Assembly: GCF_964204645.1 (NCBI RefSeq)
Contig: NC_134029.1
Coordinates: forward strand, 7,830,001-7,894,000
DNA: 64,000 nucleotides
Source: Tubulanus polymorphus
Taxonomy: Eukaryota > Nemertea > Palaeonemertea > Tubulaniformes > Tubulanidae
Direction: 5' to 3'
Positions within the stretch are counted from its first letter, which is position 1. The number at the start of each line of letters is the position of its first letter. Below the pieces are notes generated by a model. It did not search any database, was not told the origin of the DNA, and worked only from the letters and a program-made list of their open reading frames with translations. Of this stretch, positions 14,011-27,398 are shown in pieces. The position numbers and the translations under genes are program-made.

Positions 14011-14305
14011 CTTGAAAAAGATTCATATTCCCAAGTAATTGATTATTCAATTCTGAGGTTGTGTGATAAACAGCAATATAAAAAGAACTTCATTACTCAA
14101 AAAAGACTTTGATTCTAGCTTTTCAAGTCAGTCGCCACTGCCGCGTCGCTGCCGCTACATCGGCATTGCTGACGTCATTTCTGGGTTGCGTTAATCTCGG
14201 TGTCAACTTTACGATCCCCTTTAATGACCAGCAGGCAGAACAACGGTCTACGATGGCTCATGTCGGTAATAGTGATTTATGGATGACACGCACACATCTA
14301 CGCAA

Positions 14306-14368
<63 letters not shown>
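14306..14368. repeat. CA dinucleotide microsatellite
   Basis: About 30 uninterrupted CA units. The frames on both strands that run through it (His-Thr and Val-Cys repeats) are artefacts. Confidence 0.95.
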
Positions 14369-14374
<6 letters not shown>

Positions 14375-16887
14375 CGCCCGGCATCGGCGGTGGCTTCTCG
14401 ACGCACACGTAAAATAACATGTTTCCTAGGAACTAAAAGAAACCTAAACGATGATTCATGACGGGAAATAACATCGTGTTCGCGACTTCTTCCATTAGGT
14501 CCTATCTTATTAGTAGCAACCGCAATCACAAGGTCAATCCCTTTCCCGTAAGGAAACTAATAAGCAATTCCTATACACCCCACACGAAGTGTTCAGCACG
14601 TATTCGGCAAGCATTTCTTTCAAAGTAACCGTATCGAAACCTTATCCACGAAAGCTGACCATGTAGACCTGTTAAGTTGTCCAACATTTTTACGTTACGT
14701 TTTTATAGTAAATTCATAGATATAGACGTAAGGTCTGAGCAAAAAAGAAAAAGAACAAAAAAAAAAGATTTAAAAAGCCATTAAATTCTTCAGACCAAAT
14801 CGAATCAAATGTTCGGTCATTTGGAAATCAATAGCTAAGGCTATAAGCGACCAACTCATCAAATCTCAATTCAAATTATATTGCAATTTAGACTACTATT
14901 AGGCCTAATGCGAATGACAAAACAAATGCACGGTCACAAAAAAAATCCAATAGGTATACCAGAGACTTCAAATTCAATGTCGTTTAACTATAAACCAGAT
15001 GCACCAGTTCCAAACCAAAAACTAGAGGTCAGTAACACTGTCTTTTAAGTGAAGATCAGATGACTAGAAATTCAAAAATGTTTAAAAAAGTCAACTGCCA
15101 TATTCTAGTTAATCCGAAGTTTCGGTGATGAATCGAAATGAAAAATTCCATCACACGGCAAGAGACCTAAAAATAAAGACAATTTACGCGAATTAGGCTT
15201 TTGATTAGCGATTCTTACATGGGTAAGAAATTCAAAACTTTCTCGGTAAATGCCTACAAAGCTAAAAAGCCAAAAATCCTAAACCAGATTCATCAGACCA
15301 TCAGCAAATGTATCTCTCTACACTTGTATCATATTTTCCGATGGATTAATAACTCGCTGTAGCTGAAAGCTTCTTAAATAAACCGAACCCTGAAGCAAAT
15401 GGAGACAGTTTTTTCCCCAAGCTTGATGCCGACAAGCTGAAATAACAGACCGTTCTCCCATTTCTTTCTTATTGTGGGGCAATTTTCCAGATATAATTCA
15501 TTATACGATCATAAAAACTGTATCATCGTCGAGTTTACCTTCATTCCTGGCATTTTCCTACTCATTTCTCAATAAAGACCGATAGCTCTGCATATTACCG
15601 TTTGATTGCAAAGGAACACATTATCATTGTTTTATAGCTATACGATCTATTGCGCACAGGAAACCAAACGCACGTTTTTTTTTTTGCTTTATGAAAGTAC
15701 AGTTGTCCACAAAATCGAGTGTAAATTCCTAATAAAATAAGTTTGTTTCTTCACAGAGCGTGTAAGCCTACATCGCTAAGCATATGCCTAAATGATCTTA
15801 ACATATAGGCCTATGGCACCTTAGGTAAGGTTTATTTTCCATATGGAAAGACGTAATCTCAAAGGAAAAAACCTGACTTTAATACCCAGGAAAAAGATTG
15901 TTTCAAATGTCGATTTCTTCTCATCGCAAATAAGCTTTTCTTTCGCTTATTTTGAAAGCACCAATTTCATACACATGATTAGAAAACGACAGCCATTTAT
16001 TTCACTCTACCAACGAATTCGGGGAGTGACTCCGGGAATACGGGAATCCAAATACAGATACAAGGACGTCGACAGTTTTTAATCAATCGACCTTTCCCGA
16101 GTCCAATATAGATGACCATGTTGGATTTTCTACTCGATAAGTCAGAAAATCTGTTTTTCTTAAAATCACATTTCGAAATGAAACTAAGCACTTCTCTGGG
16201 TTGAATTAAAATCTCTCTGTTTCGGCGTAGTCGTAAACCTTTTTTCTAATTCGGAAACAGACGCTAGTCTAATAGAACGAATGACAGTGATAGATGGTTC
16301 CAATGCTCCCAACTAGAAATTGGCAAGTTTATCTCTTATTACGGCTACTGAAATTATGTGTCGCCGTGTTCGAGGGATAAAAGTATACACGGCGGTCAGC
16401 GGCCGCAACGTGAATACAAAAGATAATACAAAATGTATTACTGGTTGCCGTCTTTATGATGGTAATCATGATTAATTGAAAAGCGTGCATCTCGTCAAGA
16501 AATCAAATGAAGCTAAATTATTAACGGTAGACCGTTGGCAAAGCGTGCGACAGTCAGCATTCAATAGATGGCAAATTGATATAAAGTCCTAGATGTGCCA
16601 CACCTGATTTGATGATAAAACCGAGTTATTATTCGAAAATGTCCTCGTCTAATTAGATAGAACGTCTCGGTACTAAATGCCCAAGCTCTCTCTCGTGACA
16701 TACAGTCAGTTAACGATCAATTTCCCGAGGAGCTGTAGGCCTACTTAACTTCGCCGATTCAGAAACGATCTTAAAAAATGCCAACTGATATAGGAATTTT
16801 TACACGCCCAACATTTCTGCGTACAGAAAATGCATCATATTATAAGCGTTAGAAGATATGCAAGTATTACTGAAGTGATATACTTAC

Positions 16888-17809
16888 CTAAAATTACTGC
16901 ACGGATGTATCACCCAGTTTCCCGCAGCTTGTTGCCTTCTTTTCTCTTTCATTAATGCATTTTTGTTCCCGAATAATTTCATTGCTAATTTATTATCCGA
17001 AGGTTGAAATAAGGCAGTTATTTGTTCTCTGAGAAAATTCGTCGTTGAGATGCCACCGGATTTTTGGTCGCCACCGGGTAGATCCTCCTTCGGAGTCCCG
17101 TACAGACTGCCCGTGTCGTCGCCAGAAAATTGAACTTTTGAGTCCACTTTCTTGTAATTTTTTTCTGGACTAATGTAATCACTAACGATTGATTCGTTTT
17201 CACTGCAAGTATCGTCCATCGTTATGGTTATTGCTGGTGCCAAACGCCGTCGGCGTTCGGCAAGAGTAGGCGTCGAACCGCAGGTCGGTCTTGCCCGAAG
17301 AGAACCGAACCTGTGATTGAAGTTTTTACTTAACTTTAGGCTCGGAAATCTTCTCGTTAATTTTGGAAGCGGTGACCATTGTGTCGAACTGTCCTGTCTG
17401 TGAAAACGTGCTTGATTTGGAAGAGGAGCAATTGGGTTTGAGTTTTCTTTAGTGTTTAAGCTATCTAGTGAATTGGTTTTGACACGTCCATCTTGCATAT
17501 CTTGACTGACAACCGCGTCATAATCCGGAAGGCCGTCCGTTTCTTTAATGGTTTTTTCAGGAGATATTCGGGCTGCTTTTTCCGGTGAACTCCTATGAGA
17601 ATCGCCATTGACATTAGGTGGTGATTGGTTTGTGTTTGGAGTTGATTCTGCTGTACTATACGTCCCGATTGATGCATTGTTCGGTAATGTATTTGACTTC
17701 AAACTTCCCTCGGATTGCTCACGAATCTGAGACGGTAAGTCAACATTATCAACTGAAGCTTCGTCGTCGGCCATGTCCAAAATAAATTCTTCGCTGTCAG
17801 TATCAGAAG
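16888..17809 (-). CDS. HCN: HCN channel, second coding exon (cytoplasmic N-terminus)
   Basis: This 922-nt exon encodes the variable cytoplasmic N-terminus and the conserved HCN N-terminal domain of a hyperpolarization-activated cation channel (Ih current, cAMP-modulated). The last 50 or so residues are diagnostic: FLREQITALFQPSDNKL, MKLFGNKNAL and AAGNWVIHPCSNFR match the HCN block just before S1. The exon starts after the acceptor TTTTCCTTCCAG and ends in phase 2 at the donor AG|GTAAGT inside an Arg codon, the place where animal HCN genes are interrupted. The first part is acidic and Ser/Pro-rich. An in-frame ATG (17775-17773) with strong Kozak context gives an alternative internal start. 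The membrane and cyclic-nucleotide-binding exons lie left of the window. Confidence 0.92.
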
Positions 17810-18352
17810 CTGGAAGGAAAACGATCAAATATTATATGAAAATCAGAATGGTCGAAAGCATACCTGCATATATGATTTTAAAAACATCAATGCGACGATT
17901 GCAACGTAAATCAATGAGTAGCCAAACGGACGAACATGCAAAGCACAATTCACAAAAATATTCAAAATATTGCATCAACATCCGGATATTGTTGAATATT
18001 GTCATGGGGACACTTCAGTCCCTCCAGTAAACCCACCATTGGTTTGAGAGATGTCCCGCTGGTCGAGAAGTTCAAAATCATTCCACACGAATGTGGCTGA
18101 TGGACGTCCATCTCACCAGCCGACGAGATCAATTTTGACTACATTATCGCAAACCAATCAATGAGCAATCGTCTCAAAGGAAAAACTATGCGGCGATGAT
18201 TTGAATAAAGTATATTTATGTCGGTGGGCAGTGACGGCGATGCCAATAACAGCTGTTCGCCATTTTTATGCGCATACATTTCATAAGATGAGCCTCACTA
18301 GACGGGATCAATCTGTCAGACCAGCAGGCAAAAACTGGTGCCATTATCTTAC

Positions 18353-18455
18353 CTCGCAGTCCAACATCCACAGTGAACGAATACTGACGTTTCGGTCCAT
18401 GCATGATCGGCTCTTCGAGAATGCTACCAACGTTGTTTTCAATTCTTCTGGCCAT
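18353..18455 (-). CDS. HCN: HCN channel, alternative first coding exon a
   Basis: From ATG at 18455 (context AAAAATGG) a frame of 34 codons plus one base runs to the donor CGAG|GTAAGA. The leftover G joins CT at the start of the 17809 exon to make GCT (Ala), so the reading frame continues exactly into the HCN exon. The peptide starts MARRIENNVGSILEEP and has no recognised domain, as expected for the variable HCN N-terminus. Intron length would be 543 bp. Transcript support cannot be judged here. Confidence 0.68.
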
Positions 18456-18813
18456 TTTTATTTTTGATTTCTACGCCTCTAAAGTAATGGCAACTAGCTC
18501 TAGTGAAAACAAAGTCTAATCATGCTGTTAGGGTAAGCCCAAAGCAGTTCCATTTGCGTCTACAGTCTCATTATGCTAAAATAAATGATTTCTTTTCATT
18601 ATGCATTTTATACTAAATTTCTAACTTATTTTGAGCAAGCTGAGCGAAGCTGAGCTTCATTTATAAATGAAATACAATGACACTATCTTTCGTTAACGCA
18701 ATTCGATTCTAATACATCGACAGACGTGTTTCATTCATGTTTTAATCAACCTTGAAAGCGGATCCGTTTCGTATATTCTAACATTCACACATCAAACACC
18801 AAAACAAACATAC

Positions 18814-18895
18814 CTGCATCAAAGAAATATCCCTCACTGAATTTTTGATTCGGATAACCATTTTGGCGTTCGGTCTTCGGAATATCCATGTACAT
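18814..18895 (-). CDS. HCN: HCN channel, alternative first coding exon b
   Basis: From ATG at 18895 (G at -3; a second in-frame ATG at 18889) a frame of 27 codons plus one base ends at the donor GCAG|GTATGT. Like exon a, it ends in phase 1 with a G and would join the 17809 exon in frame. The peptide starts MYMDIPKTERQNGYPNQ. No in-frame start-to-donor path links exon b to exon a, so the two look like mutually exclusive first exons with separate promoters. Confidence 0.5.
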
Positions 18896-19761
18896 AGCGG
18901 TATTTGCTTCAGAATGTGCGTGGAGCGACTACGCACTGGCAGCTCTCATCCTGTTAGCCATGATTATCTATCTATTGAACACCGGCGTATCGATACAGCC
19001 GTAAGTGCCGCGCTCGAACGGAAGTCGTCTTGTGCAACCAGTCTAAAACCGAACGAACAATATCGTACACGTACGCGATTCTATATAGTTGCGTTGGCCG
19101 CCTAGAATGATGATGGTCCCCTCACGGCTCCGAGAAGCTGGTCCGATTTCCGACGTCCCGAATAGATGCATGACCGTCGCATGTCGGATGATGTATTAGC
19201 TGGTATAATCTGATTTCTGCGCACGATGTTGTTACTAGCTGACTGGAAGAGACGATGAGTCCTTCGCAGATTCCCTGCTCCGTCGGTGTAAATCAAATTC
19301 CTCTCAGATGCCGAGTGAAGACGTCCACAGCAGTAACATTAAGAGATGCGTCTACCTGTCAGTGGTATGCGAATAATCTACACGACAGCTTCGACTGACA
19401 GATTCCTCTGACTCAACAACCAGCAACATGTTTCATTTTGACGCCCTTTTCCAATGGAAATTCGATCATTCAGTTTGACTTTAGGCTCGTCGCGCAAATG
19501 AATAGCTTCAATGACATCGCATCTTTTGAATAATTCAACCTCCGCAGTGACGGAAAAGTGTGTAATTTATTGACGTCCCTTGTTAATAGCGTTTATCTTT
19601 GATATCATCGATGATATCAAAGACGCACCCGTCGTAACAGATTAAGGATAGGCCTATGTTCTTCAAAAACGCGATCGCACAAATCTGGATAACAGCAACT
19701 GATTTTTAGCGTTTCCCAACAATTGAATGCCTGGGATTTATGAGATTGATGGGTATATGTT

Positions 19762-20216
19762 ATGGTGTCTGATAAGGGCCAGAGCGTAAAATCTCTGGTA
19801 TACAATGAGGGCGCCAGAACGCCAGAACGCCAAAACGAAAAAAAACATCCAATTATCTCTGAAAGTCTGTTTTGGCGCGCCAAAACAAAAGAATATTCCG
19901 TTTTGGTGCCCCCGCCGAAACGAACTTTCATTTTGGCGCCCCCGCCAAAATAAGCATTCACCCACTGTGAAATAATTTTTCAATTTGGCGCGTTGATCCT
20001 GTGTTTAATTTGCATAAATTTGCATATATAGAATTATTTTACGTGGTTGAAGGTTCGTTTTGGCGGGTGTGCCAAAACGGAATATTCTTTTTTTGGCCCA
20101 CCAAATCGGACTTTCTGAGAAAATTTGACGTTTTTTTTTCGTTTTGCTGTTCTGGCGTTCTGGCGCCCTCATTTGCATACCAGGAAATTTACGCTATGGC
20201 CCTTATCAGCCACCAT
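19762..20216. mobile_element. Foldback element FB, TTTTGGCG-motif version
   Basis: The outer tips read ATGGTGTCTGATAAGGGCCA on the left and the complement of CTTATCAGCCACCAT on the right. Inverted similarity continues for roughly 110 bp per arm, with the same blocks in mirrored order (GTAAA, TACCA-like, GGGCGCCAGAACGCCAGAA, CGTTTTGG). Inside each arm are repeated short palindromes such as TTTTGGCGCGCCAAAAC and GGCGCCCCCGCCAAAA. The spacer is AT-rich. No transposase frame was seen. The tip ATGGTGGCTGAT...GGGCCAT is shared with 26205-26539 and 57819-57840, which defines a family. Confidence 0.75.
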
Positions 20217-21722
20217 GTAGATAATGTGTTGTTAATTTTTGACCAGAACAATTATACATACCAGGTACAAATGATTAACTTGTTGATTGTTATAATTGCG
20301 GTACAGATCCCAATAATGCCTGGGATTTGTGTGTGCTGAATAGGTAATGGGAGATTTGATGATGTTAATTTTCTAACAGACAATTATATACATATTACCA
20401 TACACATGACTCTGATAATTGCGGCAAGCAGTTTCCAACAATGCCTGGGAGTTGATGCCCAATAATAGGTAATGGGCGATTTGTTGTTAATTTTCGAACG
20501 GAAAATAATCATACAATCAAAAACATGATTACATCGATGATAAATTGCGGTAAAAATAGCTCCCAAAAAAGCCAGAGATTTGTTTGCTAAGGTGATTCAT
20601 CTACACACGGGTGCAATTTAAAATTATCACAAATTGAATAGTTTTGTTTAAAATAGGAATATAGATAATCATATAAAAAGGAAGGGGTTATATATTAAGG
20701 AATGCTTAAAGTTTCTGGTGGTTTTGTCCATAACTAGATTGCTAATGTCGTTTTTCTATGAGTGTTTTCGTCGCCAAGGCAGCCTGTCTTGTTACACTCT
20801 TTCGTCTTTTGGAACTATGTTTCTTCTACCAGATTTATTTACTATATTCTCATTGGGTGTATAAACTAGGGTCATATTATATGTCCATGCAACACCTAAA
20901 TCTGCTACGACCCGGCTCTGGTTCTGGCTTGCATTCCCTCCATCGGCTCAACTTGAGTTAATGCCAATATCATAATCACTACGTGTCCATGTCATATCGG
21001 GTGACTCGCGATATGTCACTGCCTTCCTAGTTTAGCTACGTTAGTTTTTTCTGTCCGTAATACATACATCTCCATCGCAACATGGAGGGTTACGTTGAAT
21101 TGACGCATTATTATTGCAAAACGAATTATCAGGTTTTACCAGTTGGCCGATATTTGTGATTCATATAGTGTCAATAAAATGCCAATCGTATCATTTTTAT
21201 GATTCTCTTCGGTAACGGAGTTTACCGGTATTTAAAATCAAGCTATACCGCTTGTGAGCTTATTCGCACGATAAAACAAACATTTACAAATGCATCCGCG
21301 CTTGTAGTACACACCGACGTAGGGGTACCATCGTGTTTGTGCTGGAGTAATCAATTCAATAGATTAATATCTGATTCATGAAAAAAATGTTTCTATAATT
21401 GAACTTTCTAATCACCAATGAGATGAAATTGTGATGATCGACAGTGATTTTTTTTCGCGCGTGTCTTCAACCCGAAGTCAATTTGAAATTTTTTACGTAA
21501 GTGTCCAGGGAAAAGGCTATTTCATATCAACGCTGAGCTTAGGTTAACTAGGGCCAATTATGCTGATGTGAGGTGAATTTGACTTATATCTGTTCATATT
21601 CAATTAAATGTATTCAGTTTTCTAATCTATTATCATATATTTATTATTCTTTATTCACGAATAAAATTTCATTGGAAAATTACAAAAATGATAACAAGAT
21701 GATGTAATTCAAGTCGGTGGAC

Positions 21723-21840
21723 ACCAGGACCCAGTTCAACAGTTATGAGTTAGAGTGAACTCAGAGTTAAGATTAGTTAATTTTCAGTGAGTTAACTCTG
21801 AGTCAAATCTTAACACAGAACTGTGGAACTGGGTCCAGGA
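21723..21840. mobile_element. Palindromic miniature element
   Basis: The ends are CCAGGACCCAGTTC and GAACTGGGTCCAGG, exact complements. Inner blocks also pair (AACTCAGAGTTAA / TTAACTCTGAGT). The whole 118 bp folds into one long hairpin. It is non-coding. It could be a MITE or a solo inverted repeat; no flanking duplication was assigned. Confidence 0.65.
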
Positions 21841-24800
21841 GAATTTACAACAATAAATGTATATCCATAAATTCTTAAAATCTAGCAATAAATCATGAAT
21901 CATAAATCTACCGATTTCGATCAGAAAATCGGACTAATGACACGAACGTTTAGATATCGTGATAATAAATGGCATCCAAATAATGGTTAACATTATTCAA
22001 CATTTGAGTAAAATGTAATAGAAATATTAACATCTGCATCTGTGAAGGCCTGTAGTCAACGGTGACCCCGGTGCTGATGACGTTTGTTTTATGCGACGAT
22101 TCGGAATATAATAAGCGAGCCTCTGTATCTGATCTCTATACTTACTAATGATACATGTCAGTGGCGCATTAGTCGTCATTTCCCCTAAATCGACCCCAAG
22201 GCGTTTCCCCAGGATAGTGCAGAATTAGAGTCTGTCTCCTAATAATCTCTATACGTTATTTGCCTGACTGGCTAAAAACCTGAAATCGATGGCTACCATA
22301 AGTGAAGGTATACACACGCACAAAACACTCTTGACGGTTATGGGAAATCGTACTTAAAAAAAGAATTACCGCCTTCATCGCATTATGGCCTTTGGGAAGA
22401 AATTATGTATTTGTAAGCCTCCAGTGGGGAATTAAATCTGGCAAATTACCAATATCCAACGTTTATACGTTGTAAAAAAAGACTCGAACACACAGCTCAA
22501 AGGTGCTGATTTTCATAAAAGTGAATTACCGTACCGGTAGATGGACTGGAAAAATGTGATGGAATGGAAGTATAATATACATAATTCGAAAGTAAATGAA
22601 CATCATGATCGTGTTACAATAAATACCAGCAGATTAAAGATAATTAACGAAGGCCATATGAGATAATCTTGTTTAGATGAACCACATAACCGATCTCAAA
22701 CATGATAACAGTTTGATTCATTTTCAGGGGCTACATCTTTTGAGGCATCCGCTACTGTGTCCTTTACTGCATTTCTTCAGGCTCTGCAGTCGAGGGTACT
22801 TTTTGTTTAAACGATATCATCTTATTAGATGGCAGTAGCCGATGGTTACGCTTTCGTGGATCTTCTTTCCTCCAATTATCGGTGATTGAGCGCGGATCGT
22901 CTTTGCTTTATGGCTGACACACGGCCAAACAAATCGACAGCCAAGACGAAGAAGATGCCTTTATCATCGCAAATCAATATTCATCGATTACCAGTAATAA
23001 TCGCATATGTATACACGGTGCCTGATGCTTGCTGTAAATCGGCGGAATATGAAAAACACTCAACGACCTTTCTCTCATATTTAATAGCATTTAGAACAAG
23101 TTCTGCTTCACGACGTACACGCAATAAATAATCAATCTTCGTTGAATCATGTTTCGGTTATATGCCTCCCATGATATTTTCCATGAGTAATTCCAGTAGG
23201 CTTTAAAGCCCAAGAACGACATCTATGAAACATCATATTGGACTCGAAGTATCTGGGGGACAATAGAAAAATTATTTTCAATACAGGAATTAAGGAGAAA
23301 ATTCATGTAGGCCTATATATAGTCCTTTATGGTCTACACACGTAACCTAATGAAATGTTCGGATTTTCTGTTAATCGTCAGAAAATGTAAAAATGTATTC
23401 ATAAATCGAATTTCTGGCAAGCCAAAATATACGTCTCAAAATACACGAACTAGGCATAGTTGTTTCTATCATTGATGTAGTATTCAGGTATTGTCCCAGG
23501 ATGCTTTCGCATTCGACAACGGTGCCAATCTATTCGCATTTAAAGCAGTAAGATGCTGCAAAAATGGCATATGAAAGATAAGAAATTTAATTTAGGATGA
23601 AGCTTCTCTTCTATCGGCGTTTTGTTACGTTCATTCCCTGTTGATAATTGAAAACCAATAATCGTCTGACTCCACAGTCCGTACACAAACCGGAAGTGTT
23701 ATTGCTGAGAACGTAAACGTCGTTACGTTCGTATCAAAATAACATAATCGCCGTTCATCAAACCAAAACTAATGTCCGTAATTTCTGTAGACGGTAGAAA
23801 TTGATGGGCATTTTTCATCCGCGCTTGAGATCTTATCACGGCAATATCTCGTAAATGCCCTCGTAGCAATACGGATAAATTCCATTACTCTGTAGCTACC
23901 TTCTTTGATACACAAAAAAAGGAATCAGAAATTATAACTGATTCTACACAAAATCGCACAATTTCAGGCAATACTCCGTTAAGATCTTTTGTAGATAGAT
24001 GTATAGGCCAATTTAAATCAGTCATACCCGATTTATTCAGTAAATGGAAGTTTGATCAATAGTCAAAATGAATTTACATCATCTTGCGAAGGCCTCTCGG
24101 GGACAACCATTAATAAGCAATGTCAAAATATCTGATTAGCTCATAAATATTTTCATGAGAATTGGTATGTCTCAGTGATGACAAATGGACACGAGTATTA
24201 CATGTTATTTCATATTTTTAAACTTTAGTTTATCTCGCGAAACTTTTTCTGGGTTTTTTTCTGGGATCACTTTCTGGGAATCATTAATTGATTTTTTCAG
24301 TATCAGTTCGAAGAATGTTTCCTGTTTCTCTTTGTGAGTCATCTCACATTATATCATATATCTCACAGAAATATCTGTGAGATTTAATCGTATTGGTTGT
24401 ATATTTGTCAAAGCCTACGTCGTTCGGATCTCGAATCCCAAAAGTAACCCTATTATTGTAGAAGATTGTTCGAAGCTTCCACAGAACTCGAACCCACGTC
24501 ACCGCGCCGAGAGCGATGGAAATTTAGAATTCAGACGCCGCATAAAGACTATTGAATTCGGTATAGCGAACGTAGATATATAATTTGTTGAACCTTGCGT
24601 AAACCCATCGGTTGCAGCGTTTGGGGATAAATTTGTAGATAAGTTGGCCACTAATTCAACTATACGTACACAGTATTTAACCCTGACAACAATCCGCATC
24701 AAATATGACCATCTTATTACGAGGCGTATCCAATCATAAATCGTATTACGTCGTCGATATATGTATGATACATATTGGCTCGCGAAATCAGATCTGACTC

Positions 24801-26153
24801 TTTTCAAATCGCCACGCGAAAGTTTAATACGATTACGGGTCTGGCTTCGGCGGAACGTGGTTTTGTCATATACACGAAGTGACCGCTGTAAATTGAACCG
24901 GTTTCGCTGTTGAGGTATCTATAACCCAGTCCTCGACAAAAGACGATTATAATATAACTAATTGCAATTTTTGATTAAAGGGAATTTCTTTCGACGCGAT
25001 AATAACCTCTTGTCAGACATCGGATGGTTCCTTATATCATATTCTAGATTAGTGAACGAAACAGATCGGCTGGAAATCTTAATTACGTGCAGCATTTTAC
25101 TACGAGAACCTTCTGCCATCTTTCCGAGCACTTTCTTGTCTAATCGGCTTAATATAAGCAATTCAAGAAGAAATAAAATCGGATCAACGGTTGAAAATTG
25201 AATCCTAGTTGGTGGTTAATGGCATGCATTACGTAGGCTAGGATAACTTCTATCAAAATTCCTACTCCCCGGATACTATACGTCTTATAGACTGATCCCA
25301 GTTGTCTGTTTGTTAAGTTTGTTTTTTTAGACGAGATTTTAAGATCATTGTTTTCCAAATCCTTGGAGATAAATACAAATGTATAACCATTAGTCTTACC
25401 TCATAGCTGTAACGACAAACATGATATGAAAATAGCAAAGACAATTTAAGATATTTCCCTGAGGTTAAGTTGATACTGTTTCATGAAATAAGATCTTGTG
25501 GGGATATGGGCTATGGAAAATGTCTGCTTTACAAGTTTGAATAATTCGCAACAAATTACCGGTGAAGTAAAGTATATATATCCACGTTTACGAGTAATGC
25601 CGACGGGTGGTCACCGAGCAAATTAGTTACATATATACCCGGTAAGTCTATGATTTGTGGGATCACGGGAGATATTCGAGACCCGGGGTTATATCCCATT
25701 AGGTTCAACCGCTGTTGAGTGAAAGCTTGATATCTCCAATAATGCCACGGCTTTTCCTTTTATAATGGCAAATGAGATTGCTACCGTACCACCTGCGACT
25801 GGGTATCAACGCCAAGTATCAAACGAATTCATGTCGAACTCGCGAAAACTAAGACGATCTCTCCAATAGATTATGAATATTGTCCTCAGATTCGTTCATT
25901 TTCTGGTCTCCATTTTGATTTTTCCATCAATAATTTGAAAAAAATGTATATGTGTACGTATATAATGCGCTGTTTACGGACGTTTGCCGAAAGCAAGTCT
26001 CCTTTTTTTAAGTTCGTTACGGTTTGACCCTTAAGCCTTGGCACCAAAGTCACCGTTTTCCAAGTCTCGTCGAAGCACAGTGACTCATCAGTCGGCGTAG
26101 AATCATCAAACATGTCAATCAGATGCGGACTGAATCTGCCGGTAAAAAAAAAA

Positions 26154-26669
26154 CGCACCTGATTGGCTTAATACATAGACCGTTTAAACGTTAACCGCTT
26201 AGCTATGGTGGCTGATTCGGGCCATACTAAAAGATTTTTCTGTACGGATAGAGCAACGATAAAAAAACTTCTCATTGGCCCATTTTTTGGTTTTCTCGTG
26301 CGAGAATTCAAAAAGTTTGGTTTTCTCGCACGAGAATTCAAAACTTTTGGTTTGAACAATTTTTCTGTCTGGCTAGTGGCTGAATAAAAACTTTTTACAT
26401 TGGCCATTTTCTCGCGCGAGAAAACAAGAAGTTTTGAATTCTCGCGCGAGAAAACCAAAAAATGGGCCAATGTGAAAATTTCTTATGGTTGCTCTAGCCG
26501 TACAGAAAAATTTTCTGGTATGGCCTGAATCAGCCACATTACTTAGCGGCAACCTGTCCGTCCGAGAAATTTTGGGCAATGTAGTAGACCAAGTTCAAGT
26601 TCACCAATAAGGGTTTGCGGCCTGGGTTGGTGTTGGCGCGAGCTTCGACGGGATACAATACAACCCTGG
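26154..26669. mobile_element. MITE remnant (3632-family), interrupted by a foldback element
   Basis: The left piece (26154-26202) reads like 3812-3851 of the first copy (CCTGATTGGCTTAATACATAG, then CCGCTTAG). The right piece (26542-26669) resumes at CTTAGCGGCAACCTGTC and runs to CAACCCTGG, matching 3848-3948. The intact copy has a continuous CCGCTTAGCGG at the break. Only the right half of the MITE is clear here. Confidence 0.65.
26203..26541. mobile_element. Foldback element FB, TTTTCTCGCGCGAGAA-motif version
   Basis: The left tip CTATGGTGGCTGATTCGGGCC mirrors the right tip GGCCTGAATCAGCCACATTA. The arms pair through CATTGGCCCATTTTTTGGTT-like blocks. The interior carries repeated palindromes of the form TTTTCTCGCGCGAGAATTC. 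The element sits in the 3632-family MITE and is flanked on both sides by CTTAG (26198-26202 and 26542-26546), a 5-bp target duplication confirmed by the uninterrupted site in the other MITE copy. No protein is encoded. Confidence 0.75.
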
Positions 26670-26973
26670 CAAGCGAAATGACTTATGGTACTAATAAGCG
26701 TACCGTATGTCGGGGCTGTGGGATTAATCGTAATGATGCGTCTCGATAAAGACGATTTGGGATTTTGTTGGATAGATCACAAAATGGCCATATCTCTTCA
26801 AACCGTTATGCATGTCGCTCACAAATCAATCACGAATTCATGACAAACTGATTAAAATTCTACATTCAACCGCTATATTTATTAAAGTATACATTCACCA
26901 GCATGTCCAGCATGATTTCTTGCTAAATATCAGATTTATTTACAAACTACATTCATCACTAATTTAATCAATC

Positions 26974-27015
<42 letters not shown>
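26974..27015. repeat. AAT trinucleotide microsatellite
   Basis: About 13 uninterrupted AAT units in AT-rich intergenic DNA. Confidence 0.93.
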
Positions 27016-27230
27016 TGATTATTTACTATTTAGTAATTTGTACTAAACTTGGCCGGGACTACCGGGTAATACGATAGTCATCGTTATACCGCGAATTTCG
27101 TAATAGGCCGCTTTGTATTAACGAGGTTTTTGTTTGTAACACTACAATTAAAATAATTAGTTAATTAAAGTGAATACTACTACAGTTAACTATAACATCA
27201 CTTCAGAAAACAGACGACATATTTTCAATA

Positions 27231-27398
27231 TACAGTCAAACCCGCTTAATCCTGATCGGCTTATGGTCTAACCCGGACCGTATTTGCAGTCCATTCGTTC
27301 ATTAATATACACGAAAACGACTTTTAATCCGGATTTCCAATAAATCGGATGAATTTTGTTGGTCCAAAATGATCCGTAATTAAGTGGATTCTACTGTA
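27231..27398. mobile_element. pogo/Tigger-like MITE
   Basis: It starts TACAGTCAAACCCGCTTAAT and ends ATTAAGTGGATTCTACTGTA. The terminal inverted repeats (CAGT...GCTTAAT) are flanked by TA, the usual target duplication of the Tc1/mariner superfamily. Interior blocks (TTTTAATCCGGATT) resemble decayed pogo ends. No transposase. Confidence 0.65.

Larger units (their letters stand above)
11771..16880. other. Gene-free stretch, probable HCN intron (right part)
   Basis: No exon is recognised. An open frame of about 115 codons at 11886-12233 starts with GTG and has no recognisable motif. Contents are the R1 repeat copy (13660-14010), a poly-C run (about 13643-13662), a CA microsatellite (about 14306-14368) and scattered TAGGCCTA palindromes. 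Confidence 0.55.

Noticed and set aside
18201-18467. Plus-strand open frame opposite HCN exon a
   Set aside because: Shadow of the minus-strand exon, no similarity.
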